A stretch of DNA of 64,000 bases. It comes from Armatimonadetes bacterium 55-13 (lineage in GTDB: Bacteria > Armatimonadota > Fimbriimonadia > Fimbriimonadales > Fimbriimonadaceae). The position numbers and the translations under genes are program-made. Below are positions 16,627 to 25,795 of the stretch, in pieces. Each line of letters begins with the position of its first letter. Positions within the stretch are counted from its first letter, which is position 1. The notes beneath the pieces are model-generated. The model did not search any database, had not been told where the DNA came from, and saw only the letters and a list, made by a program, of their open reading frames with translations. Where the stretch lies: contig MKRX01000005.1 of NCBI GenBank assembly GCA_001898035.1, forward strand, positions 238,474-302,473, written 5' to 3'.

Positions 16627-18621
16627 GTGAGCGCTACTCCAACATCAATCGATCTCGACAGCCTGTGCGTCAATACGATCCGTGGGCTATCGATGGACGC
16701 GGTCCAGAAGGCCAATAGCGGCCATCCTGGCCTGCCGATGGGTGCTGCGGCCATGGCCTACGCCATGTGGACCAAGCACCTGAAGCACAACCCGAAGAAC
16801 CCCCACTGGTTTGATCGTGACCGCTTTATTCTGTCTGCGGGTCACGGCTCGATGTTGCTTTACTCGCTGCTTCACCTCACCGGTTACGATCTGTCGATCG
16901 ACGACCTGAAGCAATTCCGTCAGCTTCACAGCCGAACCCCCGGCCACCCCGAGAATCACATGACCCCCGGCGTTGAAATGGCGACCGGTCCGCTCGGGCA
17001 GGGAATCTCTACTGCTGTCGGCATGGCCATCGCTGAGAAGTTCTTGGCTGCAACATTCAACAAGCCGGAGCACACCGTAGTCGATCACTACACTTACGGA
17101 ATCTGCTCTGATGGTGACCTCATGGAAGGCATTTCCGCCGAAGCCGCGTCCCTCGCCGGCCACCTCAAGCTCGGCAAGCTGATCTTCCTCTACGATGACA
17201 ACAAGATCTCCATCGACGGCTCTACTGAGATCACTTTCACTGAGGACGTAAAGGCCCGCTTCGATGCCTATGGATGGCACACCAAGCATATCGATGGCCT
17301 CAACGTGACCGAAGTTGACCAAGCGCTCAAAGAAGCCCAAGCCGAAACGGACCGCCCCTCGCTGATTCTTGCCCGGACAATCATCGGATTCGGATCGCCA
17401 AACAAGTCGGGCACCTCCAAGGTCCACGGCTCACCCCTCGGTCCCGATGAAGTTAAGGCAACCAAGGAAGCGCTCGGAATTCCCCTGGAACCAGACTTCT
17501 ATGTCCCTGAAGATGCTTTGAAGGTTTTCCGCGCCGCCGTCGAGGAAGGCGCCAAGTCAGAAGCCGATTGGAACTCCGTTCTGGAAACCTATTCCTCCGC
17601 CTATCCTGAAGATGCCGCCAAGCTCAAGGCTGCCATCGCTGGAGATCTGGGCACGGAGTGGATCGACGCCCTTCCGGTCATCGAAGAGTCCATCGCCACC
17701 CGAAAGTCCGGCCAAAAGGTTCTGGAAGCCATTCAGACCTACCTCCCGACCCTGATTGGCGGCGCCGCCGACCTCGTCGAAAGCACCTTCACCCACCAGC
17801 CGAAGTTTGCCGACTTCCAGCCATCCAGCCCCGAGGGCAAGAACATTAACTTCGGCATCCGCGAACATGCCATGATGGCCGCCGTCAACGGCATCAACCT
17901 TCACGGGGGCTGCCGCGCCTACGGATCGTCCTTCTTCGTCTTTACCGACTATTGCCGACCGTCCATCCGATTGGCCGCTCTTATGGGCTGCCCCTCCATC
18001 ATGGTGTTCACCCACGACTCCATCGGTGTCGGGGAGGACGGCCCCACTCACGAGCCTGTCGAGCACATTGCCTCCCTCCGCGCAATGCCCGGTCTCGATC
18101 TTATCCGTCCCTGCGATGGCAACGAGACGTCTGCCGCATGGAAGGTCGCTTTGGAAGCCACAGGGAATCCGACCATGCTGGTCCTTTCCCGCCAAAACCT
18201 CCCGCCCGTTTCCCCCAGCGACGTCAAGAACCACCCGCTGGAAAAGGGAGCTTACATCCTCAAGGAAGCGGGAACCGGAACTCCGAGCATTATTCTCGTC
18301 GGCACCGGCAGCGAAGTTCAGCACTGCGTTGAAGCAGCCAAGACGCTCGAATCGGAAGGCATTGCGACGCGAGTCGTCAGCATGCCGAGTTGGTATCTCT
18401 TTGAGAAGCAGCCCGAGTCGTATCGAACCTCGGTTCTGCCCAGAAACATCGCAACACTCTCTGTCGAAGCGGGAAGCACCTTCGGCTGGGCCAAGTATGC
18501 CGACGCCTCGGTAGGAATCGATCAATTCGGTCTTTCCGCTCCTGGCGGACAAGTCATGAAGGAGTTCGGCTTTACGCCCGAAAACGTCGTCGTTAAAGCC
18601 AAGGAACTTATCGGAAGGTAG
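16627..18621 (+). CDS. tkt: Transketolase
   Basis: Thiamine-diphosphate enzyme of the pentose phosphate pathway, 664 residues from the GTG at 16627. The N-terminal part shows [11 protein letters not shown] and [22 protein letters not shown]. The cofactor motif starts SDGDLMEG and ends in the usual ISIDG segment. The Pyr domain has GIREHAM and [14 protein letters not shown]. The frame extends back to 16582 but adds only unrelated residues; the GTG agrees with the family start and with the upstream -10-like hexamer. Confidence 0.95.
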   Translation: MSATPTSIDLDSLCVNTIRGLSMDAVQKANSGHPGLPMGAAAMAYAMWTKHLKHNPKNPHWFDRDRFILSAGHGSMLLYSLLHLTGYDLSIDDLKQFRQLHSRTPGHPENHMTPGVEMATGPLGQGISTAVGMAIAEKFLAATFNKPEHTVVDHYTYGICSDGDLMEGISAEAASLAGHLKLGKLIFLYDDNKISIDGSTEITFTEDVKARFDAYGWHTKHIDGLNVTEVDQALKEAQAETDRPSLILARTIIGFGSPNKSGTSKVHGSPLGPDEVKATKEALGIPLEPDFYVPEDALKVFRAAVEEGAKSEADWNSVLETYSSAYPEDAAKLKAAIAGDLGTEWIDALPVIEESIATRKSGQKVLEAIQTYLPTLIGGAADLVESTFTHQPKFADFQPSSPEGKNINFGIREHAMMAAVNGINLHGGCRAYGSSFFVFTDYCRPSIRLAALMGCPSIMVFTHDSIGVGEDGPTHEPVEHIASLRAMPGLDLIRPCDGNETSAAWKVALEATGNPTMLVLSRQNLPPVSPSDVKNHPLEKGAYILKEAGTGTPSIILVGTGSEVQHCVEAAKTLESEGIATRVVSMPSWYLFEKQPESYRTSVLPRNIATLSVEAGSTFGWAKYADASVGIDQFGLSAPGGQVMKEFGFTPENVVVKAKELIGR

Positions 18622-18625
18622 AGCA

Positions 18626-19069
18626 ATGGAGGTCTTCTCCATGCTCTGCGGAGCCTGCATGGTTCCCGTGGTCTACGCCGGCTGGCTAGGCTATTGCTGG
18701 CTGGCCGGACTACCCAAGAAAAAGAGAAATCTTGGCCTCCTTCTGATTACCATCCCGATCCTATTGGCGAGTTCGTTGATGGGCAAGTTTCTCTTTATCG
18801 ATGAGCCGCTTATCTCCGTCGCCGCCGATGGAGATCTCGAGGCCGTCCAGCGCTACATCAAGTGGGGCGCCGACCCCAACGTTATCGGTGAGGGAAATGC
18901 TCCCATCTGTTTCGCCATTGCGAACGGTCACGAGGAGGTCGCCATCTACCTCCTCGACCACGGAGCAAATCCCAAAACCGAATGTTCGGATGGGCCAATT
19001 CTCGAAATGGCGAAATCGGCCCACCTGTCAAGACTCGCTTCAAGGCTGAGTTCTTCGCCGAAGAATTAG
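18626..19069 (+). CDS. Membrane-anchored ankyrin-repeat protein
   Basis: The 147-residue protein has two N-terminal membrane helices (about residues 8-28 and 36-56) followed by two to three ankyrin repeats: LISVAADGDLEAVQRYIKWG, then ADPNVIGEGNAPICFAIANG and GHEEVAIYLLDHGANP. These repeats mediate protein contacts. It begins four bases after the transketolase stop and is probably co-transcribed. Its 3' end overlaps the convergent dehydrogenase gene by four bases. The partner is unknown. Confidence 0.75.
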   Translation: MEVFSMLCGACMVPVVYAGWLGYCWLAGLPKKKRNLGLLLITIPILLASSLMGKFLFIDEPLISVAADGDLEAVQRYIKWGADPNVIGEGNAPICFAIANGHEEVAIYLLDHGANPKTECSDGPILEMAKSAHLSRLASRLSSSPKN

Positions 19070-20058
19070 AGCTTTTCCGCGCAGCCAGAAACGGAACTCT
19101 TCTTCGCCGCATCCAAGATCCGGCACGCGTCCGCCGCAATCTCCGGGTTCAAAATCCCTTCCGGCATCCTGCCCGTCTTGATGCACTCCAAGAAGTACAC
19201 CGCAGGACTGCTCACTTCAAGCGGAGGCGCCGTCCGACCCTCTTCACGCCCCGTCGTGGAGTTATAAACGAAGTTGCCCGTAACGGAGATCGTCCCATCC
19301 TTGCCGTAGAACGCCGGGTTCGCTCGATGATCGTCTCCACGATGCGCCCAAGTGCCTTCCACCGTCGCCTGCATCTTGGGATAGCGGAGAACGCAAGAGG
19401 CAAAATCGTCCGGCACCTCGTAGTCCTTAGTGTAGTTCTGACGGATGCAGTAAACGCTCTCTGGCATTCCAAACAACCACCGGCAGAGGACCGCCCCGTA
19501 GGAGCAGAAGTCGGCAATCGCGCCGCCCCCGTTGAGCGTTTCGTCGTAAAGCCAACCCACGAACCACTCATCGCAGCCGATCTCTTTAGGACCGAAATGG
19601 CCATTCCGGTAGTGCGCGTTGAATACCGGGCCAACCGCGCCTTCATCCAACAGCCGCTTGACCTCCTGGAGCCAGGGAGCCCAGGCTAAGGGCCAGTTGA
19701 TCATCAGCGTCTTGCCCGAAGCTCGCATCGCTTCCAGCATCCGGTCCGCATCGGCCGCATTCGCCGCCATCGCCTTCTCCACGAGGCAAGGAATGCCCTT
19801 ACCGAGTGCCTGAATGGCAATTTCCGAGGATTCGACATTGTTGCTGGTGACCACTAAGGCGTCCAGCGTCTCCTGCTCCAGCATCTCCTGCCAACTCGTG
19901 TAAGACTTGGCAAACTTGTCCTTGGCGCGATCCAGAAGGGGCGTTGCATCCGCAACCGCCACCATCTCCACACCTTCCACTTTCCGAAACGCCTCAATGA
20001 GTCCCCAAACGTGTCCATGGGTGAGGCCCGCAATTCCTACTCGAATCGATTCGCCCAT
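19066..20058 (-). CDS. Gfo/Idh/MocA-family oxidoreductase
   Basis: The 330-residue protein has an N-terminal Rossmann fold starting IRVGIAGLTHGHVWG, a variant glycine motif seen in some members, then DALVVTSNN and the conserved VEKAMA region, which replaces the usual EKP. The C-terminal alpha/beta domain is of the sugar-dehydrogenase type. Members oxidise or reduce sugars, inositols or related compounds with NAD(P). The substrate is not evident. The ATG at 20058 is favoured over 20103 because GG-TAAAGT lies eight bases before it. Confidence 0.85.
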   Translation of the reverse strand: MGESIRVGIAGLTHGHVWGLIEAFRKVEGVEMVAVADATPLLDRAKDKFAKSYTSWQEMLEQETLDALVVTSNNVESSEIAIQALGKGIPCLVEKAMAANAADADRMLEAMRASGKTLMINWPLAWAPWLQEVKRLLDEGAVGPVFNAHYRNGHFGPKEIGCDEWFVGWLYDETLNGGGAIADFCSYGAVLCRWLFGMPESVYCIRQNYTKDYEVPDDFASCVLRYPKMQATVEGTWAHRGDDHRANPAFYGKDGTISVTGNFVYNSTTGREEGRTAPPLEVSSPAVYFLECIKTGRMPEGILNPEIAADACRILDAAKKSSVSGCAEKL

Positions 20059-20066
20059 CACCCGGC

Positions 20067-20072
20067 ACTTTA
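20067..20072 (-). promoter_or_regulatory. -10-like TAAAGT, near-leaderless dehydrogenase
   Basis: GG-TAAAGT ends eight bases before the ATG at 20058 on the minus strand. No Shine-Dalgarno sequence is visible. Confidence 0.45.
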
Positions 20073-20132
20073 CCCAGGGGTGCGGGAACCGTTGCTCGCC
20101 CATTCTGGTAAACAGGTAGCGGAAACCCGCAT

Positions 20133-22322
20133 ATGAAGTTACGAAGTCTTTCGATCGTCCTTCTCGCGCTCGGAACCGCCTGTTTGGGGCACAGCCAAGA
20201 CCTTCCCCAAGCCGAGATTCCCATTGAGCGTTACTACCAGTACCCCCTCATTAATGGCCGCAGCCCATCGGCTCCCGCCATGTCTCCCGATGGTTCTCAC
20301 ATCGTTTTCGGTTGGAACCAAACAGGCGAGCGAAAACTCGATGTTTTGGTCCTCGATTTCCCTAGTGGAAACAAGCGAAGGATCGTCGAGGCGTCCAAGA
20401 TCAACGATTTGCCGCGCCAAGACGACGAGCGAACGGACCTCGAAAAGAAAGAGCAGGATCTTTATGACGGGGGACCAGGAGGCTACCAATGGTCGCCTGA
20501 CGGCAAGGAAATCCTGTTCAGCTACAAGGGAAGAACGTGGACCGTCCTGCCCGACGGAAAGGACCTGACGCCCATCTTCGATGGCAATTCCGGCGCCTAC
20601 AGCTTCAGCTATTCACCCGATGGCAAGTACTTGGGATACCTCGAAGGCGGAAACGTCTATCGACTGGATCGAAAAACCGGCAAGTCCAAGCAATTGACCT
20701 TCGTCTCCAAGGCGAACACGTCGGTGGAAGGCTTCGATTGGTCACCCGACGGTAAGAATCTGCTCATCACGTGGGGCGATAGCTCAAAGATGGGCAGCCA
20801 CGTGATGATGGATTTCAGCAAAGACCGGGCAAAGGTCGTGAACATCCAACGCATGTGGAACGGCGATCTCTCGCAAGACAATCAGTTGGGCGTCGTCTCC
20901 GTCGATGGCGGCATTATTCGATTCGTCGGTGGCCTTCCGAGATATCTCTGGGTGAAATCGGCCCTCTGGTCCCCGGATAGCAAAAAGGTCGCCGTGGGCT
21001 GGCAAAAGGAAGATTTCCAGGAGTACACCATCTCCGTTTTCGATGCCGCGACCCTCAAAAAAGAAGACGTTTATCATGAGAAGGCGCCTCGAAACTACAT
21101 CAACGACTGGCAACCGCTCGTCTGGTCTCGAGACAGCAAGCAGATCATCTTTGGCACAGATCTAATGGGCGGCGATTTTAGCTGGCGCTCCATCTACAAG
21201 ATGGATGCCGACGGGAAGAACATTGTCCCGGTCTACAAAGAGGCCAACGATGTCGGCGACATGACTCGCCCCAAGGATAGCGATCGCATCTTCCTCTCCA
21301 CCGCCGCCCGAAGTCCACTCAAGACCGAGATCACGATCATTGAGCCTGACGGTAAGAAGACGGTCCATGTGGTTAAAGAGGACGGTTACTCGGTTCCCAA
21401 AGACTTTAACTCTGCCAACTTGCCCCTCATCAGCAACGACGGCAAGAAGGTCGCCACCATGGCCGCCGATCGCACCATCAACTACGAACTCTACGCCGTA
21501 GAGCCCACGCTCAAGCGCCTCACCGAGAGTCAATTGCCTGAGTTCAAGAAGGTCGATTGGGCGGACTACAAAGAAGTCACCTTCCAATCCCCCGACGGCA
21601 AGACCATCCACGGCATTCTCATCACCAAGAAGGGAATCGATCTCTCAAAGAAGCACCCGGCGGTCGTGAGTAGCATCTATGCCGACTCCGCCAAGATGAC
21701 CTGGGGCGGTTTCTTCGAGAACTATCTGGCCAACGAATGCGACATGGTCGTCCTCTGTGTCGATTTCCGTTCGAGCTGGGGTTACGGTGGCGATTTCAAT
21801 AATGGCTACTTCAAGCAGCTCGGCCTGATCGATGTCGGAGAGGCGGAAGCAGCTCACAAATATCTAGAGAACCTCGGATACGTCCGCCCGGATCGAGTCG
21901 GCATTTGGGGTTGGAGCTATGGTGGCTTCCTCACCTGCATGACCCTCCTCACCAAGCCAGGTCTGTACGACACCGGCGTCGCGGTGGCCAGCGTCACCGA
22001 CTGGAAGAGCTACAACGAGTGGTACACCCGTCGCCGACTGGGTTTGGTAAAGGACGACAAAGACAAGATCTTCGAAAAGACGTCTCCCGTCACCTATGCC
22101 TCTGGACTCAAAGATCACCTTCTTCTGGTGCACGGCATCTTGGATGACAATGTACTCTTCCAAGACACCGCCCAACTGGCTCAGAAACTTATTGAAAACG
22201 GGAAGTACTTCGACCTGATGGCATATCCCCGCGACGACCACGGCATCGGAAAGGACACTAGCCGACCTCACGTCATGGGCACCATTGCTCGGTACTTGTT
22301 TAGCCACTTGAGCCGCCCATAA
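20133..22322 (+). CDS. Secreted S9-family prolyl oligopeptidase / dipeptidyl peptidase
   Basis: The 729-residue protein has a signal peptide, an N-terminal beta-propeller with repeated WSPDGK-type blades (about residues 40-450), and a C-terminal alpha/beta-hydrolase domain. The catalytic triad can be placed at Ser595 (GWSYGG), Asp671 (HGILDDNV) and His703 (DDHGIG). Such enzymes cut short peptides after Pro or Ala outside the cytoplasm, supporting growth on protein. It is divergent from the dehydrogenase gene, and a transcript-end signal after it is not obvious. Confidence 0.92.
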   Translation: MKLRSLSIVLLALGTACLGHSQDLPQAEIPIERYYQYPLINGRSPSAPAMSPDGSHIVFGWNQTGERKLDVLVLDFPSGNKRRIVEASKINDLPRQDDERTDLEKKEQDLYDGGPGGYQWSPDGKEILFSYKGRTWTVLPDGKDLTPIFDGNSGAYSFSYSPDGKYLGYLEGGNVYRLDRKTGKSKQLTFVSKANTSVEGFDWSPDGKNLLITWGDSSKMGSHVMMDFSKDRAKVVNIQRMWNGDLSQDNQLGVVSVDGGIIRFVGGLPRYLWVKSALWSPDSKKVAVGWQKEDFQEYTISVFDAATLKKEDVYHEKAPRNYINDWQPLVWSRDSKQIIFGTDLMGGDFSWRSIYKMDADGKNIVPVYKEANDVGDMTRPKDSDRIFLSTAARSPLKTEITIIEPDGKKTVHVVKEDGYSVPKDFNSANLPLISNDGKKVATMAADRTINYELYAVEPTLKRLTESQLPEFKKVDWADYKEVTFQSPDGKTIHGILITKKGIDLSKKHPAVVSSIYADSAKMTWGGFFENYLANECDMVVLCVDFRSSWGYGGDFNNGYFKQLGLIDVGEAEAAHKYLENLGYVRPDRVGIWGWSYGGFLTCMTLLTKPGLYDTGVAVASVTDWKSYNEWYTRRRLGLVKDDKDKIFEKTSPVTYASGLKDHLLLVHGILDDNVLFQDTAQLAQKLIENGKYFDLMAYPRDDHGIGKDTSRPHVMGTIARYLFSHLSRP

Positions 22323-22377
22323 TGGCGGCTCAAGCGGGTTTGACCAGTCCAGATCGCTGATCGATGGGATAGGGCTG

Positions 22378-22383
22378 TATAAT
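22378..22383 (+). promoter_or_regulatory. -10 box TATAAT, near-leaderless first glycosyltransferase-like gene
   Basis: TATAAT preceded by TG (extended -10) ends eight bases before the ATG at 22392. No Shine-Dalgarno sequence lies between. Confidence 0.55.
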
Positions 22384-22391
22384 CCACCCGA

Positions 22392-23264
22392 ATGAAACGA
22401 CTGATTTTTACGGTCGCCCGAGGAAAGCCCCGCTATGGAGAAATGGCGATGGGACTCGGGCGATCGCTCAGTCTCATTGGTGATGAGACGCCTCGCGCTA
22501 TTGTCACGGACATAAAGGGTTTTGATTGGAGCCGCTACTTTGACTACGTTTTCGAGCCACTTGCCTCTCGGTCCGCTCTTGACAAACTTCTGGCCTTCGA
22601 CTACCTAGATGCGGAGGCGGTGTATGCCATTGACTGCGATTGCCTGGCATTCAAGCGGGTCGAACCCGTCTTTCAGCATTGCCTTGGCTTACCATTTGCG
22701 GTGCAGGGGAATTGGCAAACGGAAGGGATGTGGCACGGCGCTGCAGTTCCTAAAGTGTTGGAACAGCACGGATTAGATCGACTACCCAAATTCAACGGTG
22801 GAGCGCTGTATTACGAAAAGACGGAAGCCTACTTCACGCTCCTTGAAGCGATGAAGGATGTTGAACTTAACTATGGGCAATCCGGATTTGCGGATTTTCG
22901 AGGAAATGCCTCAGAAGAAGTATGCGTCGCCCTTGCAATGATGAGGACAGGATTCGGATCCGTAGTAAGCGACGACACAGACTTCATGAACACGGGGTCC
23001 GGAATGATCGGCAAACTGCACATGGATGTCAGATCAAACACCTGTCGCTTCCTGTCCCGGAAGAGCAAGGTCCGCTATGTCGAACCCACGATTTTTCATG
23101 CCTCGGAGTATTCCAACTTCACCATCTACTGGCGTCAGCTCAAGTTCCTCAAGGGCTTGGAGGCATACGAGGATAAACACCGCCCGGGGTATCGATCGAG
23201 ATGGTTCAAACTACGACGTTCGATCGAACGACGGTATCTGAAATTGATGGGAATAGTCCGGTGA
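22392..23264 (+). CDS. Glycosyltransferase-like protein, paralog 1 of 3
   Basis: The 290-residue protein looks like a GT-A fold nucleotide-sugar transferase, but I cannot name its family. It has an N-terminal FTVARGKPRYGEMAMGLGRS segment. At 81-83 it has D-C-D followed by CLAFK, in the position of the metal-binding DXD of GT8-like enzymes. FNGGALYYEK follows, then a C-terminal basic helix. No signal peptide or membrane helix is seen, so it acts in the cytoplasm or at the inner membrane. Its stop overlaps the next gene's GTG by four bases. Confidence 0.7.
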   Translation: MKRLIFTVARGKPRYGEMAMGLGRSLSLIGDETPRAIVTDIKGFDWSRYFDYVFEPLASRSALDKLLAFDYLDAEAVYAIDCDCLAFKRVEPVFQHCLGLPFAVQGNWQTEGMWHGAAVPKVLEQHGLDRLPKFNGGALYYEKTEAYFTLLEAMKDVELNYGQSGFADFRGNASEEVCVALAMMRTGFGSVVSDDTDFMNTGSGMIGKLHMDVRSNTCRFLSRKSKVRYVEPTIFHASEYSNFTIYWRQLKFLKGLEAYEDKHRPGYRSRWFKLRRSIERRYLKLMGIVR

Positions 23265-24136
23265 AGAGAATTATCTTCACCGTCGCCACCGGGCATGATC
23301 GCTATGCCGAAATGGCGATGGGGCTTGCAAGATCCCTCCAGATGATAGGAGATACAACTCCCAGGGTTGTAGTAACCGATAACCACGGCTATGATTGGAG
23401 TCGATACTATTCGCAGGTCTTAGCGCCGAGTTCAAATGATGTCGGGGTGTTCTTCGAAAAATACACGGCTCTTGAGCGGACGGACGCTGATCAAGTTATC
23501 TTCATTGATAGCGATTGCCTGGCATTCAAGCGTTTGGACGCCGTTTTTGACCGCTGCGCGGGAGCGGCAGTTGCCGTTCAAGGCAGATGGGAAACCAATG
23601 GAGTTTGGTATGAAAAGGGAATCGAGGAACTACTACACGAGTTCAATATCCAACGAATTCCGAGGTTGAATTCAGGGGTTGTCTATTACGAAAGGTCAGC
23701 CCAATTCTCAGAAGTTTTGGAGAAAACGCGCGAACTCGCTCTTGAATACCCAAAACTTGGAATGGAGGTTTTTCGCGGAAAGGTGCCAGATGAACCTTGC
23801 CTTGCATTGGGACTCTCAATCACGGGCCACGGAGAAGTCCTTCCCCTTGAAATGAACCTCAATGAGTCTGGAGTTGGACTCATGGGAAAACTCAATTTAG
23901 ACGTCTTAACGGGCACCTGCAAATTTGTAACCGGAAATCCTAACGTCCGCTTGGTGGAGCCATTCATCTTCCACGCTCACTATTTCAGCAAACTTCGCGT
24001 GTATTGGAAGGAACTCGAAAAACTCAAGAAGCTCGAGGTGTTGAGAGATAGAAATGGGCCGAGGTACATGAGTAGATGGCTCAGGTTACGTCGCTCTGTC
24101 GAGCGTCGCCTACTCAGGCTCTCGGGGAAGCTTTGA
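23261..24136 (+). CDS. Glycosyltransferase-like protein, paralog 2 of 3
   Basis: The 291-residue protein is homologous end to end to its two neighbours (FTVATGHDRYAEMAMGLARS, IDSDCLAFK, LNSGVVYYE, and a C-terminal RLRRSVERRLLRL helix). The GTG at 23261 overlaps the previous stop (GTGA). The frame is open from 23201 but the extra part duplicates the end of paralog 1 in another frame. The DXD-like motif is D-S-D. Substrate unknown; it may decorate a glycan or a protein such as a pilin or flagellin, which is speculation. Confidence 0.7.
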   Translation: MKRIIFTVATGHDRYAEMAMGLARSLQMIGDTTPRVVVTDNHGYDWSRYYSQVLAPSSNDVGVFFEKYTALERTDADQVIFIDSDCLAFKRLDAVFDRCAGAAVAVQGRWETNGVWYEKGIEELLHEFNIQRIPRLNSGVVYYERSAQFSEVLEKTRELALEYPKLGMEVFRGKVPDEPCLALGLSITGHGEVLPLEMNLNESGVGLMGKLNLDVLTGTCKFVTGNPNVRLVEPFIFHAHYFSKLRVYWKELEKLKKLEVLRDRNGPRYMSRWLRLRRSVERRLLRLSGKL

Positions 24137-24140
24137 CTGG

Positions 24141-24146
24141 TATCCT
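24141..24146 (+). promoter_or_regulatory. -10-like TATCCT before paralog 3
   Basis: GG-TATCCT ends nine bases before the ATG at 24156, at the very end of paralog 2. It suggests that the third gene has its own promoter and a leader of only a few bases. Confidence 0.45.
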
Positions 24147-24155
24147 ATTCACTCC

Positions 24156-25037
24156 ATGAGCAAGCGCATCGTCTTTACCGTCGCGCGTGGCAAGCCGAAA
24201 TTTGCCGAAATGGCAATGGGGCTAGGACGATCTTTGCGTTTAATCGGGGACTCTCATCGCCGAGTCATCATGACCGATATCAAGGGATATGATTGGGAGC
24301 GATACTTCGATGAAGTGATTCCAGTCCAAGGGCCCCGATCAGCGCTTGATAAGCTAACTGCCCTTGAAGTCACCGACGCCGATCAAGTCCTCTCGATCGA
24401 TGTCGATATGCTGGCGTTCAAGCGGCTGGACGCGATTTTTAACTACTGCGACGGTTATGAATTTGCTGTACAGGGCCATCTAGAGAAGGAAGGAGTTTTT
24501 CACGGCGTCAAGGTCGCTGAAATATGTGCGAAGTACGGTCTAACCGAGATGCCGAGATTTAACGGCGGACTGGTCTACTACGAGCGTTCTGAATCGTTTG
24601 CGGATTTACTCGACAGAATGCGTAAAGTGGAGCAGAACTACGATGAATACCAGTTCGATCCGTTTGGCCGAGGGCAGCACGCCAGCGAAGAAGTCTGCAT
24701 GTTGATGGCCATGATCGAACTTGGCCGATTTGAGCATCTTATTCCTCAAGAAATGCAGTTTCAGCACAGCGCGGCTGGACTTGTCGGGAAGCTCCATATC
24801 GACATTCTCAAGAACGAATGCCGATATATTTCAAGGCAACGGTTCTGCGAGTTTTATGAGCCAATCCTGTTCCACGCCTGGCGGTACAAGGACTTTCTCA
24901 TCTATTGGAAACAGCTTGATAAGCTAAAGGCTCTTGAGCAATTTGAGGATCGTCATCCCACGATGTACATGTCTAGACTGACTAAATACAGTCGATCCAT
25001 TCAGCGCCGCATCCTGAAGATGCGAAACAAGATCTAA
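24156..25037 (+). CDS. Glycosyltransferase-like protein, paralog 3 of 3
   Basis: The 293-residue protein is the third member of the tandem family. It shares FTVARGKPKFAEMAMGLGRS, the DXD-like D-V-D (IDVDMLAFK), FNGGLVYYE and HASEEVCMLMA with paralog 1, which it resembles more than paralog 2. It lies 19 bp after paralog 2 and ends just before a strong bidirectional terminator, so the three genes form one isolated cassette. Confidence 0.7.
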   Translation: MSKRIVFTVARGKPKFAEMAMGLGRSLRLIGDSHRRVIMTDIKGYDWERYFDEVIPVQGPRSALDKLTALEVTDADQVLSIDVDMLAFKRLDAIFNYCDGYEFAVQGHLEKEGVFHGVKVAEICAKYGLTEMPRFNGGLVYYERSESFADLLDRMRKVEQNYDEYQFDPFGRGQHASEEVCMLMAMIELGRFEHLIPQEMQFQHSAAGLVGKLHIDILKNECRYISRQRFCEFYEPILFHAWRYKDFLIYWKQLDKLKALEQFEDRHPTMYMSRLTKYSRSIQRRILKMRNKI

Positions 25038-25042
25038 AAGAA

Positions 25043-25078
25043 GTAAGGCCCGGAGACCAAATAGTCACCGGGCCTTAC
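25043..25078. terminator. Bidirectional terminator after glycosyltransferase-like cassette
   Basis: A perfect 11-bp stem (GTAAGGCCCGG / CCGGGCCTTAC) with a 14-nt loop. TTTATC follows on the plus strand and TTCTTTT on the minus strand, so it serves both convergent genes. Confidence 0.85.
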
Positions 25079-25095
25079 TTTATCATTTCCGATAG

Positions 25096-25719
25096 TTATT
25101 CGCCGTCGGCGTCAGTCTCGGGTTCAGGTTCAGCTGCCGCTGCGGCCGCCGCCTTCGATGCCTTGGTGGACTTCTTCTTCGCACCGGCGGCGCCCATTTC
25201 AATTCCAACGGCGCCTTCCGTGAAGCTCGCCTTGATCTTAATTCGGCGGCTCAGGTCGGTGTTGCTGATCGTGGTCCAGTTCGCTCGATCCAGCGCCCAC
25301 TGCCATCCGATGTCGATGCCCGAGTAAACGAACTCCACGCCGTCTTGCAGAATGTCGCTCAGCTTGGCCTTCAGGTCGTCTCGCTCTTTGAGGACCTTTT
25401 CGCCGGCTGCCAGGTTGGGCATCAGGCCGACGGTGACGATGACCGGTTCTTCCTCGGGGGCAGACTTCGTGGTCTTCTTGGGGGCCGTATTCTCGATACC
25501 CTCCTGAACCATCTGAAGCTGCGATACCATTGCCTTGGTTAATCCGTCATAGTCTTCGGGCCAGCGGTATTGCTGTCCATCGTAAATTGCAATCGCGTGT
25601 CGTCCTGTCAAGGAAAGCGAAGATGCGATAAGCGCCGCATCCGCGGGCTTCAGCTTAGGATGGTTCTTCTTAATCTGATCGAGGGCGCTTTCAAGCTTCG
25701 TAAGGTGACAAGTGATCAA
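25096..25719 (-). CDS. Unknown cytoplasmic protein with low-complexity tail
   Basis: I do not recognise this 207-residue protein. The N-terminal 70 residues form a helical or mixed domain (SALDQIKKNHPKLKPADAAL), the middle includes a VIVTVGLMPNLAAGEKVLKE segment, and the last 35 residues are Ala/Lys then Glu/Asp rich. The frame begins with TTG; AGGAG lies nine bases before it, which supports that unusual start. No signal peptide or membrane helix is seen. Its neighbours give no clue. Confidence 0.6.
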   Translation of the reverse strand: MITCHLTKLESALDQIKKNHPKLKPADAALIASSLSLTGRHAIAIYDGQQYRWPEDYDGLTKAMVSQLQMVQEGIENTAPKKTTKSAPEEEPVIVTVGLMPNLAAGEKVLKERDDLKAKLSDILQDGVEFVYSGIDIGWQWALDRANWTTISNTDLSRRIKIKASFTEGAVGIEMGAAGAKKKSTKASKAAAAAAAEPEPETDADGE

Positions 25720-25795
25720 ACGGGAAACTCCTGCTGGGCATCCATTGGATGCGCCATAATGCGGTAGTTTACCCGTCGCAGGGAGGTATTAAGTC

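Noticed and set aside
22392-25037. Triplicated genes as a transposon or recent insertion
   Set aside because: The copies are well diverged, no transposase or target duplication is seen and the base composition matches the flanks.
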